This document shows positions 25,477-34,963 of a stretch of DNA of 51,575 nucleotides, piece by piece (position 1 is the stretch's first letter; each line of letters starts with the position of its first letter). The notes beneath the pieces are model-generated. The model made no database searches. It was not told the DNA's origin and was given only the letters and a program-made list of their open reading frames with translations. The position numbers and the translations under genes are program-made. Source of the stretch: Planctomycetota bacterium (GTDB taxonomy: Bacteria > Planctomycetota > UBA1135 > UBA2386); contig BJHM01000028.1 in NCBI GenBank assembly GCA_014192625.1, positions 1 through 51,575 of the forward strand, read 5' to 3'.

Positions 25477-25876
25477 CCGCGGATTTGCGTTGCGCAGGAC
25501 AAATATCTACGGCCGGCAGTGATCCCAGCTCCGTTGGAAAAAAGCGCTGCGCAGAATGCGTTTTAGTGAGAACCAGCGGCCGCTTGCTGTTGACTGCCTG
25601 AGCTATCAACTGGCACTGGCACCGATCTGGCCCTGAACTTTTTTGCCGCGGTTATCACGTTTTTTTGTTCGCCAGCTCGGGTCGCGCCCAAAAATCCATA
25701 AGGCTGTTTCTGCTTTGCAAATAGGCACCGGGGCTCGGCGTGCGTTTGACGGGCCGTATGGCAAACAAACTGGCGCCAACAACCGCCCCGCCGCACCAAA
25801 CACCGCGCGCGCTTTGAAAAAACCGTAAATCGCGCGTGCGCAGACGCCGCGCTGGTTCTTTTGACTTTGGAACCCC
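25477..25876. other. 400-bp gap before the second ECF sigma gene; no gene recognised
   Basis: The gap holds A and T homopolymer runs (for example a run of seven T near 25661 and aaaaaatcc-like stretches) and looks like a promoter or leader region for the ECF-kinase operon. A TTGACT hexamer near 25592 and TTGACG near 25747 have no convincing -10 partner. Short frames here have no protein-like character. Confidence 0.4.
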
Positions 25877-26590
25877 ATGGTGACCACGGCCGTCTTGACT
25901 GTTGACTCCCATATGCGCCAGAGCACAAGGCAGGTCCCTTGCCTGATCCGGCATCCTTGGCAGAATCGTCGATTCTTCAGGCCAGTTCGATTCCTTTTGG
26001 ACGACAACACTCGCAGTCTCGTCTCTCGCGCGCTCGCTAACGACCGAGACGCTGTCGATGTGCTCTTTTCGCGCTACCGCGACCGTTTGCGTTCGGGCTT
26101 GCGCAAACTCATCGGCCCGAAATACCGGATCCTGATGGCCGACAGTGAGGACGCGGCGCAAGACGCGATCCTGTCGGCGCTGCGTCGGCTGCACCAGTTT
26201 GAATATCGCGGCGATGGTTCGTTCTTAGCTTGGCTGATGAAAAGCGCCGAGTTTGAGATTGTGCGCCGCATCCGCGCGCTGGAGACGCAAAAGCGTTCGA
26301 CAATCGGCTTCGTGCTCGACATCGACTCCGATCTGGCTCAGGCGGTGCCCGGCAACGAACGCTCGCCTGCCGAGCAGGTCGAGGCGATGGACCTTGCGGA
26401 ACGCGTGCGACTTGCATTGCAACAGTTGCCCGATCGCGAACGCGAAGTGATCGTGCTGCGCCGTTACCTCGAACTCGATACCGACGAAATCTGCGCCGAG
26501 ATGGGTCTGCCGACCGAAGGCTCCGTGCGCGCCTTGCTGTCGCGCGCGCAAGCTCGACTCGCAGGTCTCCTGTCGCGCGACGAGGCATGA
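25877..26590 (+). CDS. ECF-type RNA polymerase sigma factor
   Basis: A 237-residue protein if started at ATG 25877; the sigma fold proper begins near residue 40 (LLDDNTRSLVSRALANDRDAV), so the true start may be further in, for instance ATG 25913. Region 2 is seen in DSEDAAQDAILSALRRLHQF and FLAWLMKSAEFEIVRRIRA, and region 4 in LPDREREVIVLRRYLELDTDE with the helix-turn-helix GLPTEGSVRALLSRAQARL. The stop codon is one base before the ATG of the next kinase gene, so the pair is translationally coupled like the pair at 7423-11482. It probably directs a regulon controlled by the coupled kinase. Confidence 0.88.
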   Translation: MVTTAVLTVDSHMRQSTRQVPCLIRHPWQNRRFFRPVRFLLDDNTRSLVSRALANDRDAVDVLFSRYRDRLRSGLRKLIGPKYRILMADSEDAAQDAILSALRRLHQFEYRGDGSFLAWLMKSAEFEIVRRIRALETQKRSTIGFVLDIDSDLAQAVPGNERSPAEQVEAMDLAERVRLALQQLPDREREVIVLRRYLELDTDEICAEMGLPTEGSVRALLSRAQARLAGLLSRDEA

Positions 26591-26591
26591 C

Positions 26592-29500
26592 ATGCACCAA
26601 ACGGGCAACACTCCCGCCGATGCACGCAGCAAAGTGCAGCGCGCCGTGGAAGAGTTCATCGAGCGTTGCTCGCTGGGCGAAACGCTGGACCCGGAAGTCT
26701 TCGCCGCACCATGGCCAAACCCGGAACGCGGCAAGATCGTCACGCAGTGCCGCAACTTCCTCCACTTCGACGATTTCGTCGGCAGTGACAGCGGCAAAAG
26801 CAACGCGCGGCCAGAGGCCGACAAGCGCCGCACCTTTGGCGACTTCCTGATTCAGGAAGAAATTGGTCGCGGCGGGATGGGAGTCGTTTACCTCGCCCAC
26901 CAGAAGTCGCTAAACCGCCGTGTCGCTCTCAAGGTGATGGCGAGCGGCCTGACACTGAGCAAGCGGCACGTTGAACGCTTCCGCCGCGAGGCAACTGCGG
27001 CAGCGCAACTGCGCCATCCCGGCATCGTGCCGGTGCACAACTTCACCGAGGTTGACGGGACGTTTGCGTTTGCGATGGACTACATAGCTGGCCGCAACCT
27101 CGGCGAGGTCCTCGACGACCTGCGACTCAGCAACGGCGATAGTGGCGGCGCGGTCGAAGGCACGCTCGGCCTGCAGATCAAGAACGGCTACGTCGCGGAG
27201 TGCGCGCTGCTCTGCGCGCAAATCGCTGGGGCCTTGAGTGCCGCACACGCAGCGGGCATCACCCACCGCGACATCAAGCCGCGCAACATCATGATCGATG
27301 ATCAGCGGCAGGGACGCCTGCTCGACTTCGGCCTCGCGAAGAGCGAAGACCAGGGCAGCATTTCGATCAGCGGCGAGATCACTGGCACCGCGCACTACAT
27401 GAGCCCTGAGCAGACGCTCGCCAAGCGCGCGGGGCTCGACCATCGCACCGACATCTTCTCGCTCGGCGTGATCCTCTACGAGCTACTCACGCTGCGGTTG
27501 CCGTTCGACGGCAAAAACCTGCAGCAGATCGTCTATCAGATCTGCTTTCAGGAACCGCGCGGGATCCATCGGCAAAACCCCAAGGTGCCGCGCGATCTCG
27601 TGACCATCTGCGCAAAGGCGCTCGAAAAAGATCCGCAGGCCCGCTACCAGACAGCGCAGGAGTTTGAGGTGGACCTGCAACGGTTCCTCCGCTGGGAGCC
27701 AATCCACGCTAAGCCCGCAAGCTTTTTTTCGCGCGCCATCAAGTGGGCGCACCGCCATCGCACGGAGACCGTCGCTGCGTTGTTGCTGGTCGTTTCTGGA
27801 CTCACGTTTGCAACCACCGCTTGGTGGCATATTCGCGAGCAACGCGCGGACGGTGAACGCTTGCTCGCGTTGTCCATAGAGCGCAGCAGCGCCGGTGACT
27901 TCCTCGCCGCCGAACGATTCGCCACCAGTTCGCTCGAGGCAAACCCTTCTGATGAGACTCGAGGCAAGCTCGAACTGATCCGCAAAGACCGCGAACTCGC
28001 AGCGACGCAGCAGCAACGGATGATCGCCGAATCCAACCTTGCCACCGCCGATGCCAACCTACTGCTGGCACGCAGCAGCAGTCTGCTCGCTATCAATCGC
28101 GAACAAGCGATGCGGGCCGCGCTCGATGCCGTCGATCTAGCCGACTCGCCGGACGCGCGCAGTGCGGTGCTCGAAGCACTTGGGGCGGGTTATCGCACGA
28201 TCGCACTTGGCGATGGCACAGTGATCTCCGTCCGATGGTCAAACGACGGCACCCGCATCGCACTCGCGCATAGCGATGGCCCAGCAGCGATCAGAGAAGC
28301 AGCCTCCGGTAAAGAGCTATTCCGTCTCGATGAGAGCCACGGACCAGCGCTCGACATTGAGTTCCATCCCGATGGCCAGCGCTTCGCCACTGGCGAACGG
28401 TTGCAGGATCCGACGCAGCCCGGCTGCGCCACGATTTGCAATCTCGTCGACGGCCGCGAGTTGCTACGACTAACGCACATTGGGCCGGTCGAGTCGGTGC
28501 AGTTCGACAGCCTGGCTGGCACGCGGTTATTGACGGTTTCATACGGTTCCTACGAGAAGGGCCCGTTCCAAGCGCGGGTCTTTGACGTTGCAACCGGCCG
28601 TGCACTCGGCAGCGTTACGGATCACGCGCGCTTCATCGTCGCAGCCCGCATCAGCCCGGATGGCCGACTCATCGCCAGCAATGGCGACCCGGGTTTCGTC
28701 CGAGTGTGGGACGCTGGCAACGGCGCAGAACTGTTGCGGCTCACTGGCGGAAAGGTGCGCGAGATTGCGTTTGCGCCTGGCTCCGACCTGCTCGCCATGG
28801 CGGATGAAAACCGCGTGCGCCTGTTCTCCTTGCCAAGCGGCGAACTGCTTGGCGAATGTCGCCACACCAAGGAAATCAGCACGGTGCGGTTTGATCAAAG
28901 CGGCACGCGCCTTTTGACCGCAAGTGCGGACCTGACGGCACGCCTTTGGACGATCGACCGGGCGATGCGCCGGGTCACTGAGACGCAGGCGCTGCTCGGC
29001 CACAATAAGCCACTGTCCAGTGCGGCCTTTGACTTCGAAGGCCAGCGTGCGATCACCGCCTGCGACGACAATGTGGTGCGCGTGTTTGATCTCGCCAAAG
29101 GCGAACAGTTGCATCGCTACGAGTTTGGTCAGGCTATCGACTATGCAGAGTTTGACCCGCAGGGCCGTCGCGTGCTGGTGCGCTCCGTCGCCGGCCGCGG
29201 GTCGATCTGGGACCTCGACGGTGCGCGCGGCACGCTGGCGCTGCGGCAAGGATCGTTCGCGCGCGCCGTCGCCTTCACTAGCAACGGTCAGCAGCTGGTC
29301 ACCGGCAACGACGACGGTCACCTGGACGTCTGGAATACCCGCGATGGCCAGTCGCTGCCTGGCATGCTGCCAAAGCTCGACAGTTCGGTGCGCGCGATTG
29401 ACGTGGATCCCAAGAGCAGCCGGGCGCTAGTGGCTTTAGAGAGCGGCAAGGTTGCGTTCTACAATCTGCGGGACGGCGCGCTCATCTCGATACTCAACGA

Positions 29501-30203
29501 CCAGCTGCAAGGCGTGCACACAGCGCGCTTCTCCGCCGACGGCGAACGCGTGCTGCTGGCAAGTGACAGCGGCATTGCCGCTGTCTTTAACGCACGCGAT
29601 GCCTCGCGCCTTGGACAAGTCGACCTCGGCGCGCCAGTGACCAGTGCGGCCATCTCGCCAGACGGCGCGCTGTGCGCCACCCTTGTAAAGGACGCGATTT
29701 GCGCACAGCTCTGGTCGCTGCCAGACGGCAAGCTCGTGCGCGAGATTGGCAGCTCGGCACAGCCTTGGAAGGTCGTGTTGTTCTTGCCCGACGGCGCAAG
29801 CCTGCTGCTCGCTGGCGCTGGCGATCAAGTGCAGCGCTACTCACTCGACAACCGTTTGTTGCAGCAATTTGCCACGGAGCTGCACATCGGTCACGCCGCG
29901 CTCGATCGAACTGGCAATCGATTGCTGCTCTGCAGCGACGATCCCCAAACGCCAGTTGCGCAGGTCTTTGACCTCTCGACCAGCAAGCTGATGGTGCGCT
30001 GCACAAGCCACCACGGCGCGTTGCTCGCTTGCGCACTCAGCGCCGACGGCGCCTACGCCTTGACCTCCGCCAAGGACCGCACAGTGCTGGTCTGGCCCAC
30101 CGATCCCGTAAAGCTCGCTCTCAATCTGCGGCCGGTCGATTTCACCCCAGCCGACCGCCGCAAGCTCTCCTTGCCACCAATCCGCAGCAACCGACCAAAG
30201 TAG
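26592..30203 (+). CDS. Transmembrane Ser/Thr protein kinase with WD40-repeat C terminus
   Basis: A 1203-residue Hanks-type kinase. The kinase domain covers about residues 80-370, with GRGGMG (92-97), K114 in VALK, HRDIKPRN (225-232), DFG (245-247) and SPE (271-273). A membrane helix lies at about 393-413 (AALLLVVSGLTFATTAWW). A helical segment (about 415-525) then leads into a long chain of WD40 repeats up to the C terminus (for example FVRVWDAGNG, DGHLDVWNTRDG, DRTVLVWP), probably two propellers. The WD40 half would be extracytoplasmic and sense or scaffold a partner. Kinase, sigma factor and the exported protein at 30223 probably form one operon. Confidence 0.92.
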   Translation: MHQTGNTPADARSKVQRAVEEFIERCSLGETLDPEVFAAPWPNPERGKIVTQCRNFLHFDDFVGSDSGKSNARPEADKRRTFGDFLIQEEIGRGGMGVVYLAHQKSLNRRVALKVMASGLTLSKRHVERFRREATAAAQLRHPGIVPVHNFTEVDGTFAFAMDYIAGRNLGEVLDDLRLSNGDSGGAVEGTLGLQIKNGYVAECALLCAQIAGALSAAHAAGITHRDIKPRNIMIDDQRQGRLLDFGLAKSEDQGSISISGEITGTAHYMSPEQTLAKRAGLDHRTDIFSLGVILYELLTLRLPFDGKNLQQIVYQICFQEPRGIHRQNPKVPRDLVTICAKALEKDPQARYQTAQEFEVDLQRFLRWEPIHAKPASFFSRAIKWAHRHRTETVAALLLVVSGLTFATTAWWHIREQRADGERLLALSIERSSAGDFLAAERFATSSLEANPSDETRGKLELIRKDRELAATQQQRMIAESNLATADANLLLARSSSLLAINREQAMRAALDAVDLADSPDARSAVLEALGAGYRTIALGDGTVISVRWSNDGTRIALAHSDGPAAIREAASGKELFRLDESHGPALDIEFHPDGQRFATGERLQDPTQPGCATICNLVDGRELLRLTHIGPVESVQFDSLAGTRLLTVSYGSYEKGPFQARVFDVATGRALGSVTDHARFIVAARISPDGRLIASNGDPGFVRVWDAGNGAELLRLTGGKVREIAFAPGSDLLAMADENRVRLFSLPSGELLGECRHTKEISTVRFDQSGTRLLTASADLTARLWTIDRAMRRVTETQALLGHNKPLSSAAFDFEGQRAITACDDNVVRVFDLAKGEQLHRYEFGQAIDYAEFDPQGRRVLVRSVAGRGSIWDLDGARGTLALRQGSFARAVAFTSNGQQLVTGNDDGHLDVWNTRDGQSLPGMLPKLDSSVRAIDVDPKSSRALVALESGKVAFYNLRDGALISILNDQLQGVHTARFSADGERVLLASDSGIAAVFNARDASRLGQVDLGAPVTSAAISPDGALCATLVKDAICAQLWSLPDGKLVREIGSSAQPWKVVLFLPDGASLLLAGAGDQVQRYSLDNRLLQQFATELHIGHAALDRTGNRLLLCSDDPQTPVAQVFDLSTSKLMVRCTSHHGALLACALSADGAYALTSAKDRTVLVWPTDPVKLALNLRPVDFTPADRRKLSLPPIRSNRPK

Positions 30204-30222
30204 TTTCTACCGAGTATTTCCA

Positions 30223-32142
30223 ATGCCCCACTGCACGCCACCCGCCTGTCGCATCCTGCTTGCCGCAGCAATGCTTGCCTCCACCGCCACGGCGCAACTG
30301 CCAAAGCCGGTCGACGGGCCGCCTTCGTGGGGAGTCGCTGACAACGACACCGTCAGCATTTATTGGGGCTTCGACAACCAGGCAACACCGTTCGCGCATC
30401 ACATAAATAGCGTCGTGCCGGCGTGGTACACCTTCCAGGTGAACGACGGCTTCACGCAGGGCGCTACGCCGGTGCAGTGGTTTGCCAACGTCAATGGCCA
30501 CACTGGCGTGGTCGGCATTCCCGGCACCGGCTCGCCGCGCGCTGCCGTGCTAAATCTGCAGATCGAGAATGATCCTCGGGTCCACTGGATCAAGGTTTTC
30601 TACTTGCAGTTTGATTGCACGGCCGGCGCCTCATCCTCGGTCGTCGCAAGTCTCAAACAGGATCTCTCGCAATACAAGCGGCTCAGCATGACCGAAAACT
30701 CGGTCGCGCTGAGCAGCGGCTGGGTGCGCACCACCATCAACGCTGAGCTGTTGCCGCAACCGGCCTACGAGGCGATCAGCTTCGCATTGACCGAGACGGC
30801 GCTCGCTACCGCCGGGATCGACAACCTGTTCGTCCACAGCAAGTGCGTGAAGCCATGGAACGACGAGGATGGCGAGGCCCTCGGTGAAATCGATGCCGCG
30901 CAATCGCCCATCGACCTGCTGGCCGCCGGCGTTGCTCAGAGCGAAGCAGCGGCAGTGACCGAGGACCTGCAAGGCCTCCGCACCTACTGGGTCAGTTCCT
31001 CGGGCTCAGCATTGAGCACTCAGCAAAATCTGTATCGGCTCACAAGCAACGGCCAATTCTCCGGCGCGCCAATCGTCATTGGCAATAACACAACCAGCAC
31101 GCCGCTTGGCATAACGTCCCTCACGACTGAGACCCTGCCAAATGGCCAGCAATTCGTGCACGGCATCCGCGACTCGCGATTGGCGAACGGCAACATCGAG
31201 ATCCTCTCGATCAACGCCACCACTGGCACGATCCAGAGCACGGTGGCGCTCGCCAACACAGCTTTGGCATTGCCAGCGCCACCAAACCGCTTTGGCATCG
31301 TGTTCTATCCACCTGGCAACACGGGCGCGGGCAGCTTCTGGATCACCGACAACCAATCGACCAGCGGTACGCAAGGCAGTGCCTATGAGTTTGACCGCAA
31401 CGGCTCGCTGCTAAACCCCGTGGCGGGCAGCACGCACACGCTGCAAAACCAGCTGCCACTGAGCGTCGTCGGCGGTGGCTACGACCCGCTAAAGGGCTCG
31501 CTCTACTTCATGAGCGCGCAACCACAGGTGACACCGCTCGGCAGCACAAGGACGAACGGCTTTGAGATCAGCGCCTACAATTTGCAACCGACCGGCGTGG
31601 TGTTCTTTGGCGATCTAACGCGACCAGACGCAGGTGGCCCCGGCGGCACCGCAAAAAGCATGTCCGTCTATCGCCGCAGCAACGGCGACTGGCGCGCCGC
31701 CTGCATCGTCATCGCCAACGGCCGATCGATACTCTACGAATTGAAGGGCCCCTACCGCTTTGGCTTCAATCTGCTTGGCCGTTGCGGCATGCAAGGCTTG
31801 CCGATGCGTGGCTCAAACAACTTTCAAGTCACGTTGAGCGGCGTGCCGCACGCAACCGGTGCAGTCCTCTACTCGGGCTTTAGCAATCAGAACTTCGGCA
31901 GCACGCCGCTGCCGTTCTCACTGGCCCCATTCGGCCTGATTGAAAGCACGATTTCCGTCAGCCTCGATATGAGTGGCGTGTTCCAGCCAGTCATCAACGG
32001 CAGCTGCGTCACAAGCTTGCCGCTGCCCCCTGTGGGATTACTGCCACCCAACCTGGCGCTGTTCTTCCAGTGGATCGTGTTTGACCCGACTGTGCCGCAG
32101 GGCATCGCAAGCTCGCAGGCCGGCAAGACGTTGATCTACTGA
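30223..32142 (+). CDS. Exported beta-rich protein of unknown function
   Basis: A 639-residue protein with a signal peptide (residues 1-26, ending STATAQ). The N-terminal half (about 27-220) is beta-rich; residues about 225-510 have propeller-like segments (YRLTSNGQF, IEILSINATTG, YEFDRNGSLL, GGYDPLKGSLYFMSA). The last about 125 residues resemble in layout the C-terminal domain of the PKD protein at 20077 (GRCGMQGLP, FQVTLSG, STPLPFSLAPFG, WIVFDPTVPQ). The gene starts 19 bp after the WD40 kinase gene, so it may be a partner or target of that signalling unit. I do not recognise a catalytic motif. Confidence 0.75.
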   Translation: MPHCTPPACRILLAAAMLASTATAQLPKPVDGPPSWGVADNDTVSIYWGFDNQATPFAHHINSVVPAWYTFQVNDGFTQGATPVQWFANVNGHTGVVGIPGTGSPRAAVLNLQIENDPRVHWIKVFYLQFDCTAGASSSVVASLKQDLSQYKRLSMTENSVALSSGWVRTTINAELLPQPAYEAISFALTETALATAGIDNLFVHSKCVKPWNDEDGEALGEIDAAQSPIDLLAAGVAQSEAAAVTEDLQGLRTYWVSSSGSALSTQQNLYRLTSNGQFSGAPIVIGNNTTSTPLGITSLTTETLPNGQQFVHGIRDSRLANGNIEILSINATTGTIQSTVALANTALALPAPPNRFGIVFYPPGNTGAGSFWITDNQSTSGTQGSAYEFDRNGSLLNPVAGSTHTLQNQLPLSVVGGGYDPLKGSLYFMSAQPQVTPLGSTRTNGFEISAYNLQPTGVVFFGDLTRPDAGGPGGTAKSMSVYRRSNGDWRAACIVIANGRSILYELKGPYRFGFNLLGRCGMQGLPMRGSNNFQVTLSGVPHATGAVLYSGFSNQNFGSTPLPFSLAPFGLIESTISVSLDMSGVFQPVINGSCVTSLPLPPVGLLPPNLALFFQWIVFDPTVPQGIASSQAGKTLIY

Positions 32143-32161
32143 GCCAAGCCGCCATCGCGCT

Positions 32162-32187
32162 GCGCCCCCGCTATGCGCGGGTTGCGC
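32162..32187. terminator. Possible bidirectional hairpin between convergent genes
   Basis: GCGC-C-CCCGC, loop TATGC, then GCGGG-TT-GCGC forms an imperfect 9-bp stem in the 67-bp space between the stop codons of the exported protein (plus) and the YdjY protein (minus). No T-tract follows on either strand, so this is a weak call. Confidence 0.35.
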
Positions 32188-32209
32188 GACCGGCGCTGAG
32201 TCGTGGTGC

Positions 32210-33103
32210 CTATTTGCCGGCGTCTTTCACGCCATCTTTTGGTGGCCCCGGCTTTGGCGTCACTGGCGGCTGTTGCTTTGCTAGCTCCGCAAGGCGCTTG
32301 TCGCGATCGAGCAAGATCTGCGGCTTCTGCTTCCAGAATACGATCTCGACCTCGGTGCCAGAATCGGGACAGAACTTGGTGAACCACCAGTTCTGGTCAT
32401 CGCGCGCGCGCTCGTGACGCAGGGTCGCCAGGTGATTGTCCGGCGACAGGTAGCAGATACTGATGAGGTTGCCCTCGAAATCCGCGATGAACACTTCGGG
32501 TTCATTCTTGTAAAGCTGCGCCATCCGGCCACCGAGGAAGATCCAACCACCGGCCTGCATCACATCCTGCGCTTGTAGATCGACCAGCAAATCCTCGATG
32601 CAGTATTCGACCGCCTTGCCTGCGGCATCCTGCCAGCGCACCGTCAAAAACAACTCATCGCCCTGCGGCGGCGTGACGATCACCGGGTCCACGCCCCGCT
32701 CGATCTCCTCCAGCGTAGGCGGCGGATTTTTCTCCCGCACGCTCGCATTCTTGCCAGGCTTCAGGCCGAGCAACAGCAACGCGGCATTCAAGACCGACGG
32801 CTTGCTGCCAGTGATAAACAGCGATTCGTGCCGCTTGCCTTTTTTATGGATCAGCAGGTATTCGATCGGGTCGGGCGGCTGATTCATCGTCGCCTTGATC
32901 GTGACCGTTTGCGCTTTCGCATCGACCACGATGCCCTCAGCAGCAAACTGCTGCTGCATGGCAAGCGCGAGTTGCCTGGTGTCCTGCGCAGTGATCTTTT
33001 GCGGCGCTTTCGGCGGCACAGGCACCGGCACCGGCCCTGGCTCTTGAGCACAGGACACCGCACAAAGCAGGGCAAAGGGAATGGTGATTGCGCTGGCGTT
33101 CAT
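32210..33103 (-). CDS. YdjY-domain exported protein or lipoprotein
   Basis: A 297-residue protein from ATG 33103; a TTG directly before it is a less likely start. The signal peptide (FALLCAVSCAQEP) could be cut as a lipoprotein at the second cysteine. It is followed by a proline-rich linker (PGPVPVPVPPKAP). Residues about 60-220 match the planctomycete YdjY-like domain: DPIEYLLIHKKGKRHESLF, then LNAALLLLGLKPG, GDELFLTVRW and the GGWIFLGGRM block. The C-terminal part is charged and ends in a proline-lysine tail. The domain is common in exported planctomycete proteins, and its role is not established. Confidence 0.8.
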   Translation of the reverse strand: MNASAITIPFALLCAVSCAQEPGPVPVPVPPKAPQKITAQDTRQLALAMQQQFAAEGIVVDAKAQTVTIKATMNQPPDPIEYLLIHKKGKRHESLFITGSKPSVLNAALLLLGLKPGKNASVREKNPPPTLEEIERGVDPVIVTPPQGDELFLTVRWQDAAGKAVEYCIEDLLVDLQAQDVMQAGGWIFLGGRMAQLYKNEPEVFIADFEGNLISICYLSPDNHLATLRHERARDDQNWWFTKFCPDSGTEVEIVFWKQKPQILLDRDKRLAELAKQQPPVTPKPGPPKDGVKDAGK

Positions 33104-33145
33104 CAAGGTTGTCCAGCAAAGAGTCTAGCAAGCGCACAAGAGGAG

Positions 33146-33379
33146 CTATCGATCGGCACGCAACACTTCAGCAATTGCTAACGGCAGGTCCTCGGCGCAT
33201 AGACCTTGCATTGACAATCGCTGCGCTTCGAGATCCCCCGCCGCGCCACGCGCACACAAAATCGCGGCACCGAGCATGAATGCACTCCTAAAGACCACTC
33301 GCACGGTGCCGAACGTGCCCTTGTGCAAGTCACTCGCCCGCACTGGCAACGTCGGCACCTTGCTCACGATTTTCGACAT
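33146..33379 (-). pseudogene. Probable remnant of an NAD(P)HX dehydratase (NnrD/carbohydrate-kinase-like) gene
   Basis: A 77-residue frame starts at ATG 33379, 2 bp past the asparaginase stop. Residues about 10-45 match the N-terminal motif of ADP/ATP-dependent NAD(P)H-hydrate dehydratase: PVRASDLHKGTFGTVRVV, then MLGAAILCARGA. The normal enzyme has about 280 residues with a GGS loop and a C-terminal GTGDVL-type motif; here the loop reads FRS and the rest of the protein is gone, with LPLAIAEVL possibly a late remnant. The best reading is a decayed gene with an internal deletion, yet an intact short protein using the coupled start is not excluded. Confidence 0.45.
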
Positions 33380-33381
33380 GG

Positions 33382-34440
33382 CTATGCGTGCCCCAGCACG
33401 GCATTCCAATCGAACGCGCAACGCAAGTCGCCGAGCTGCACGCCACGCGTGTTGAGCACGGGCTGCACATGGAATGATTGTAATCCTGCTGGCAGGCCCG
33501 CCGAAAAAACACCAAGTCGCAACAGCAGATCGACGATCACCGGCTGGTAGCCCCGCTCCATGCCATCGTCGATCTTGATCGCAATGCCAACGCCGCCCGG
33601 GCACAGGGTGCGGCGCGCATCGGGTGCCAACGCCACTGCGTAGACTCCTTCGGCGCCGTTTTTAGCAAACATACGGCCGGGCAAGCTGCGCAATAAAGCT
33701 GTGCAAAAACGGCGTTCGCCAGCGAGCAGCACAGGTTCGCGGCCTGCAGCATCGAGGATGGAACTACAGGCCTTAGCGCGAACCGCACTGAGTCCCGTCG
33801 GGTTCGCCAACTTCGCAAACGAACGCGCCAATGCCGAGAGCGGCAACAAAAACGTTGGCGCGCCGCAACCGTCCACCCCGACCGCCACTGGCGCAGACAC
33901 CGCCGCCATCAAGGCGACCGCGTCGTTCACTTCACGCTGACTCTGGCACAGCGGATCAAGGTACTCATAAAGCGAGTCCCCACACGCAGCTGCCAGATGC
34001 AGGAAGCCCGCATGCTTGCCCGAACAATTGTTGTGCACGCGCAGAGGCTCTTTACCAAGTTGGATCAGCTGCACGCGCGCCTTCGGATCCAACGGCGCAT
34101 GCGGTCCACAACCGAGCAGGTCCTCACCAAAGCCACCGCGTTGCAACAGCCCACGCACGATTTCAACATGCCGATTCGTGCCGTCATGACTCGCGCACAA
34201 AAGGGCAATCTCGGCTGGGCCGAGGGCAAACTTTTGGTCAAGGCCCCGATCAAAAAACGGCAACGCCTGCAGTGGCTTTACCGCCGAACGACAAAACACC
34301 GGACTCGCCACGTCGCCGAGGGCAAACAAAAGCTCATCCGCGTGCCACACGGCAAGCGACCCACGATGCCACGACTCGATCCGCCCGCTGCGGGAGGCGA
34401 TGGCGAGGATTGGACCAGGATCAGATGGAAGGCTCGGCAT
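33382..34440 (-). CDS. Asparaginase (L-asparaginase II family)
   Basis: A 352-residue protein from ATG 34440. It has the features of the PF06089-type asparaginase: RSGRIESWHRGSLAV near the start, RSAVKPLQALP (51-61), LLCASHDG with the downstream HVEIVRGLL, LGCGPHAPLD, NNCSGKHAGFL and VGVDGCGAPTF. These proteins hydrolyse asparagine to aspartate and ammonia in the cytoplasm, and are unrelated to the classical AnsA/AnsB fold. The frame is open upstream to 34740, but that part overlaps the divergent nuclease-family gene and is a shadow. The start codon is 43 bp from the divergent gene at 34484, so the two share a short regulatory region. Confidence 0.88.
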   Translation of the reverse strand: MPSLPSDPGPILAIASRSGRIESWHRGSLAVWHADELLFALGDVASPVFCRSAVKPLQALPFFDRGLDQKFALGPAEIALLCASHDGTNRHVEIVRGLLQRGGFGEDLLGCGPHAPLDPKARVQLIQLGKEPLRVHNNCSGKHAGFLHLAAACGDSLYEYLDPLCQSQREVNDAVALMAAVSAPVAVGVDGCGAPTFLLPLSALARSFAKLANPTGLSAVRAKACSSILDAAGREPVLLAGERRFCTALLRSLPGRMFAKNGAEGVYAVALAPDARRTLCPGGVGIAIKIDDGMERGYQPVIVDLLLRLGVFSAGLPAGLQSFHVQPVLNTRGVQLGDLRCAFDWNAVLGHA

Positions 34441-34483
34441 CACGGCACTGCTTGGTATAACGCCTAGGCTCAATAGCCTGATA

Positions 34484-34900
34484 ATGGACCTCATCGAAGT
34501 TGAACTTGCGCGCATCGTCATCCAACAGAAGGGTGACCACCAATACATCCACCTTCGCGAAAAAGGCGGCAGCCGCAGCTTCCCGATCGTGATCGGCTTC
34601 CACGAAGTGGAAGAGATCAATCGCAAGCTCGCCGGCCTCCAGACTCCACGCCCGCTGACGCACGACCTGGTCGGACGTTTGCTAAAGACGCTGGGCTTCC
34701 GACTGCACCGAGTGCTGATCACCGAGTTGCGCGATGGCACCTTCTACGCCAACCTGGCGATCACTTCGTCGGACCTCGGCAGCAAAGAAAGCGAACGAAT
34801 GATTGATTGCCGTCCGTCCGATGCGATCGCATTGGCGGTGCAAACCGGCGCAAGAATCTTCGTCAGCCGTGAAATCCTCGAAGAACTAACCCAAGCCTGA
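34484..34900 (+). CDS. Bifunctional nuclease family protein (DUF151)
   Basis: A 138-residue protein from ATG 34484. The BFN/DUF151 features are FPIVIGFHEVEEINRKL, PRPLTHDLVGRLLKTLG, TFYANLAI and the C-terminal IDCRPSDAIALAVQTGARIFV. Members have been linked to DNase/RNase activity and to plant and archaeal homologues, yet the biological role in bacteria is not settled. A TATAAC element at 34456-34461 could be a -10 box, without a convincing -35. A 7-bp perfect inverted repeat follows the stop, before tRNA-Ser. Confidence 0.88.
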   Translation: MDLIEVELARIVIQQKGDHQYIHLREKGGSRSFPIVIGFHEVEEINRKLAGLQTPRPLTHDLVGRLLKTLGFRLHRVLITELRDGTFYANLAITSSDLGSKESERMIDCRPSDAIALAVQTGARIFVSREILEELTQA

Positions 34901-34921
34901 GTGGCAGGCGGCCGTCGCTCC

Positions 34922-34939
34922 GCATAGCCTTAGCTATGC
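34922..34939. repeat. Perfect 7-bp inverted repeat downstream of the DUF151 gene
   Basis: GCATAGC-CTTA-GCTATGC forms a hairpin 22 bp past the stop codon and 25 bp before the tRNA-Ser gene. It lacks a T-run, so it may be a weak terminator, a processing site or nothing. Confidence 0.4.
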
Positions 34940-34963
34940 TCCGGCCATGCGGCCGACCCAAAC

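Noticed and set aside
34433-34461. Sigma-70-type promoter before the DUF151 gene
   Set aside because: TATAAC is present but the hexamer at -35 spacing (CTCGGC) does not fit.
34441-34740. N-terminal extension of the asparaginase frame
   Set aside because: It lies antisense to the DUF151 gene, and the conserved asparaginase start begins at ATG 34440.
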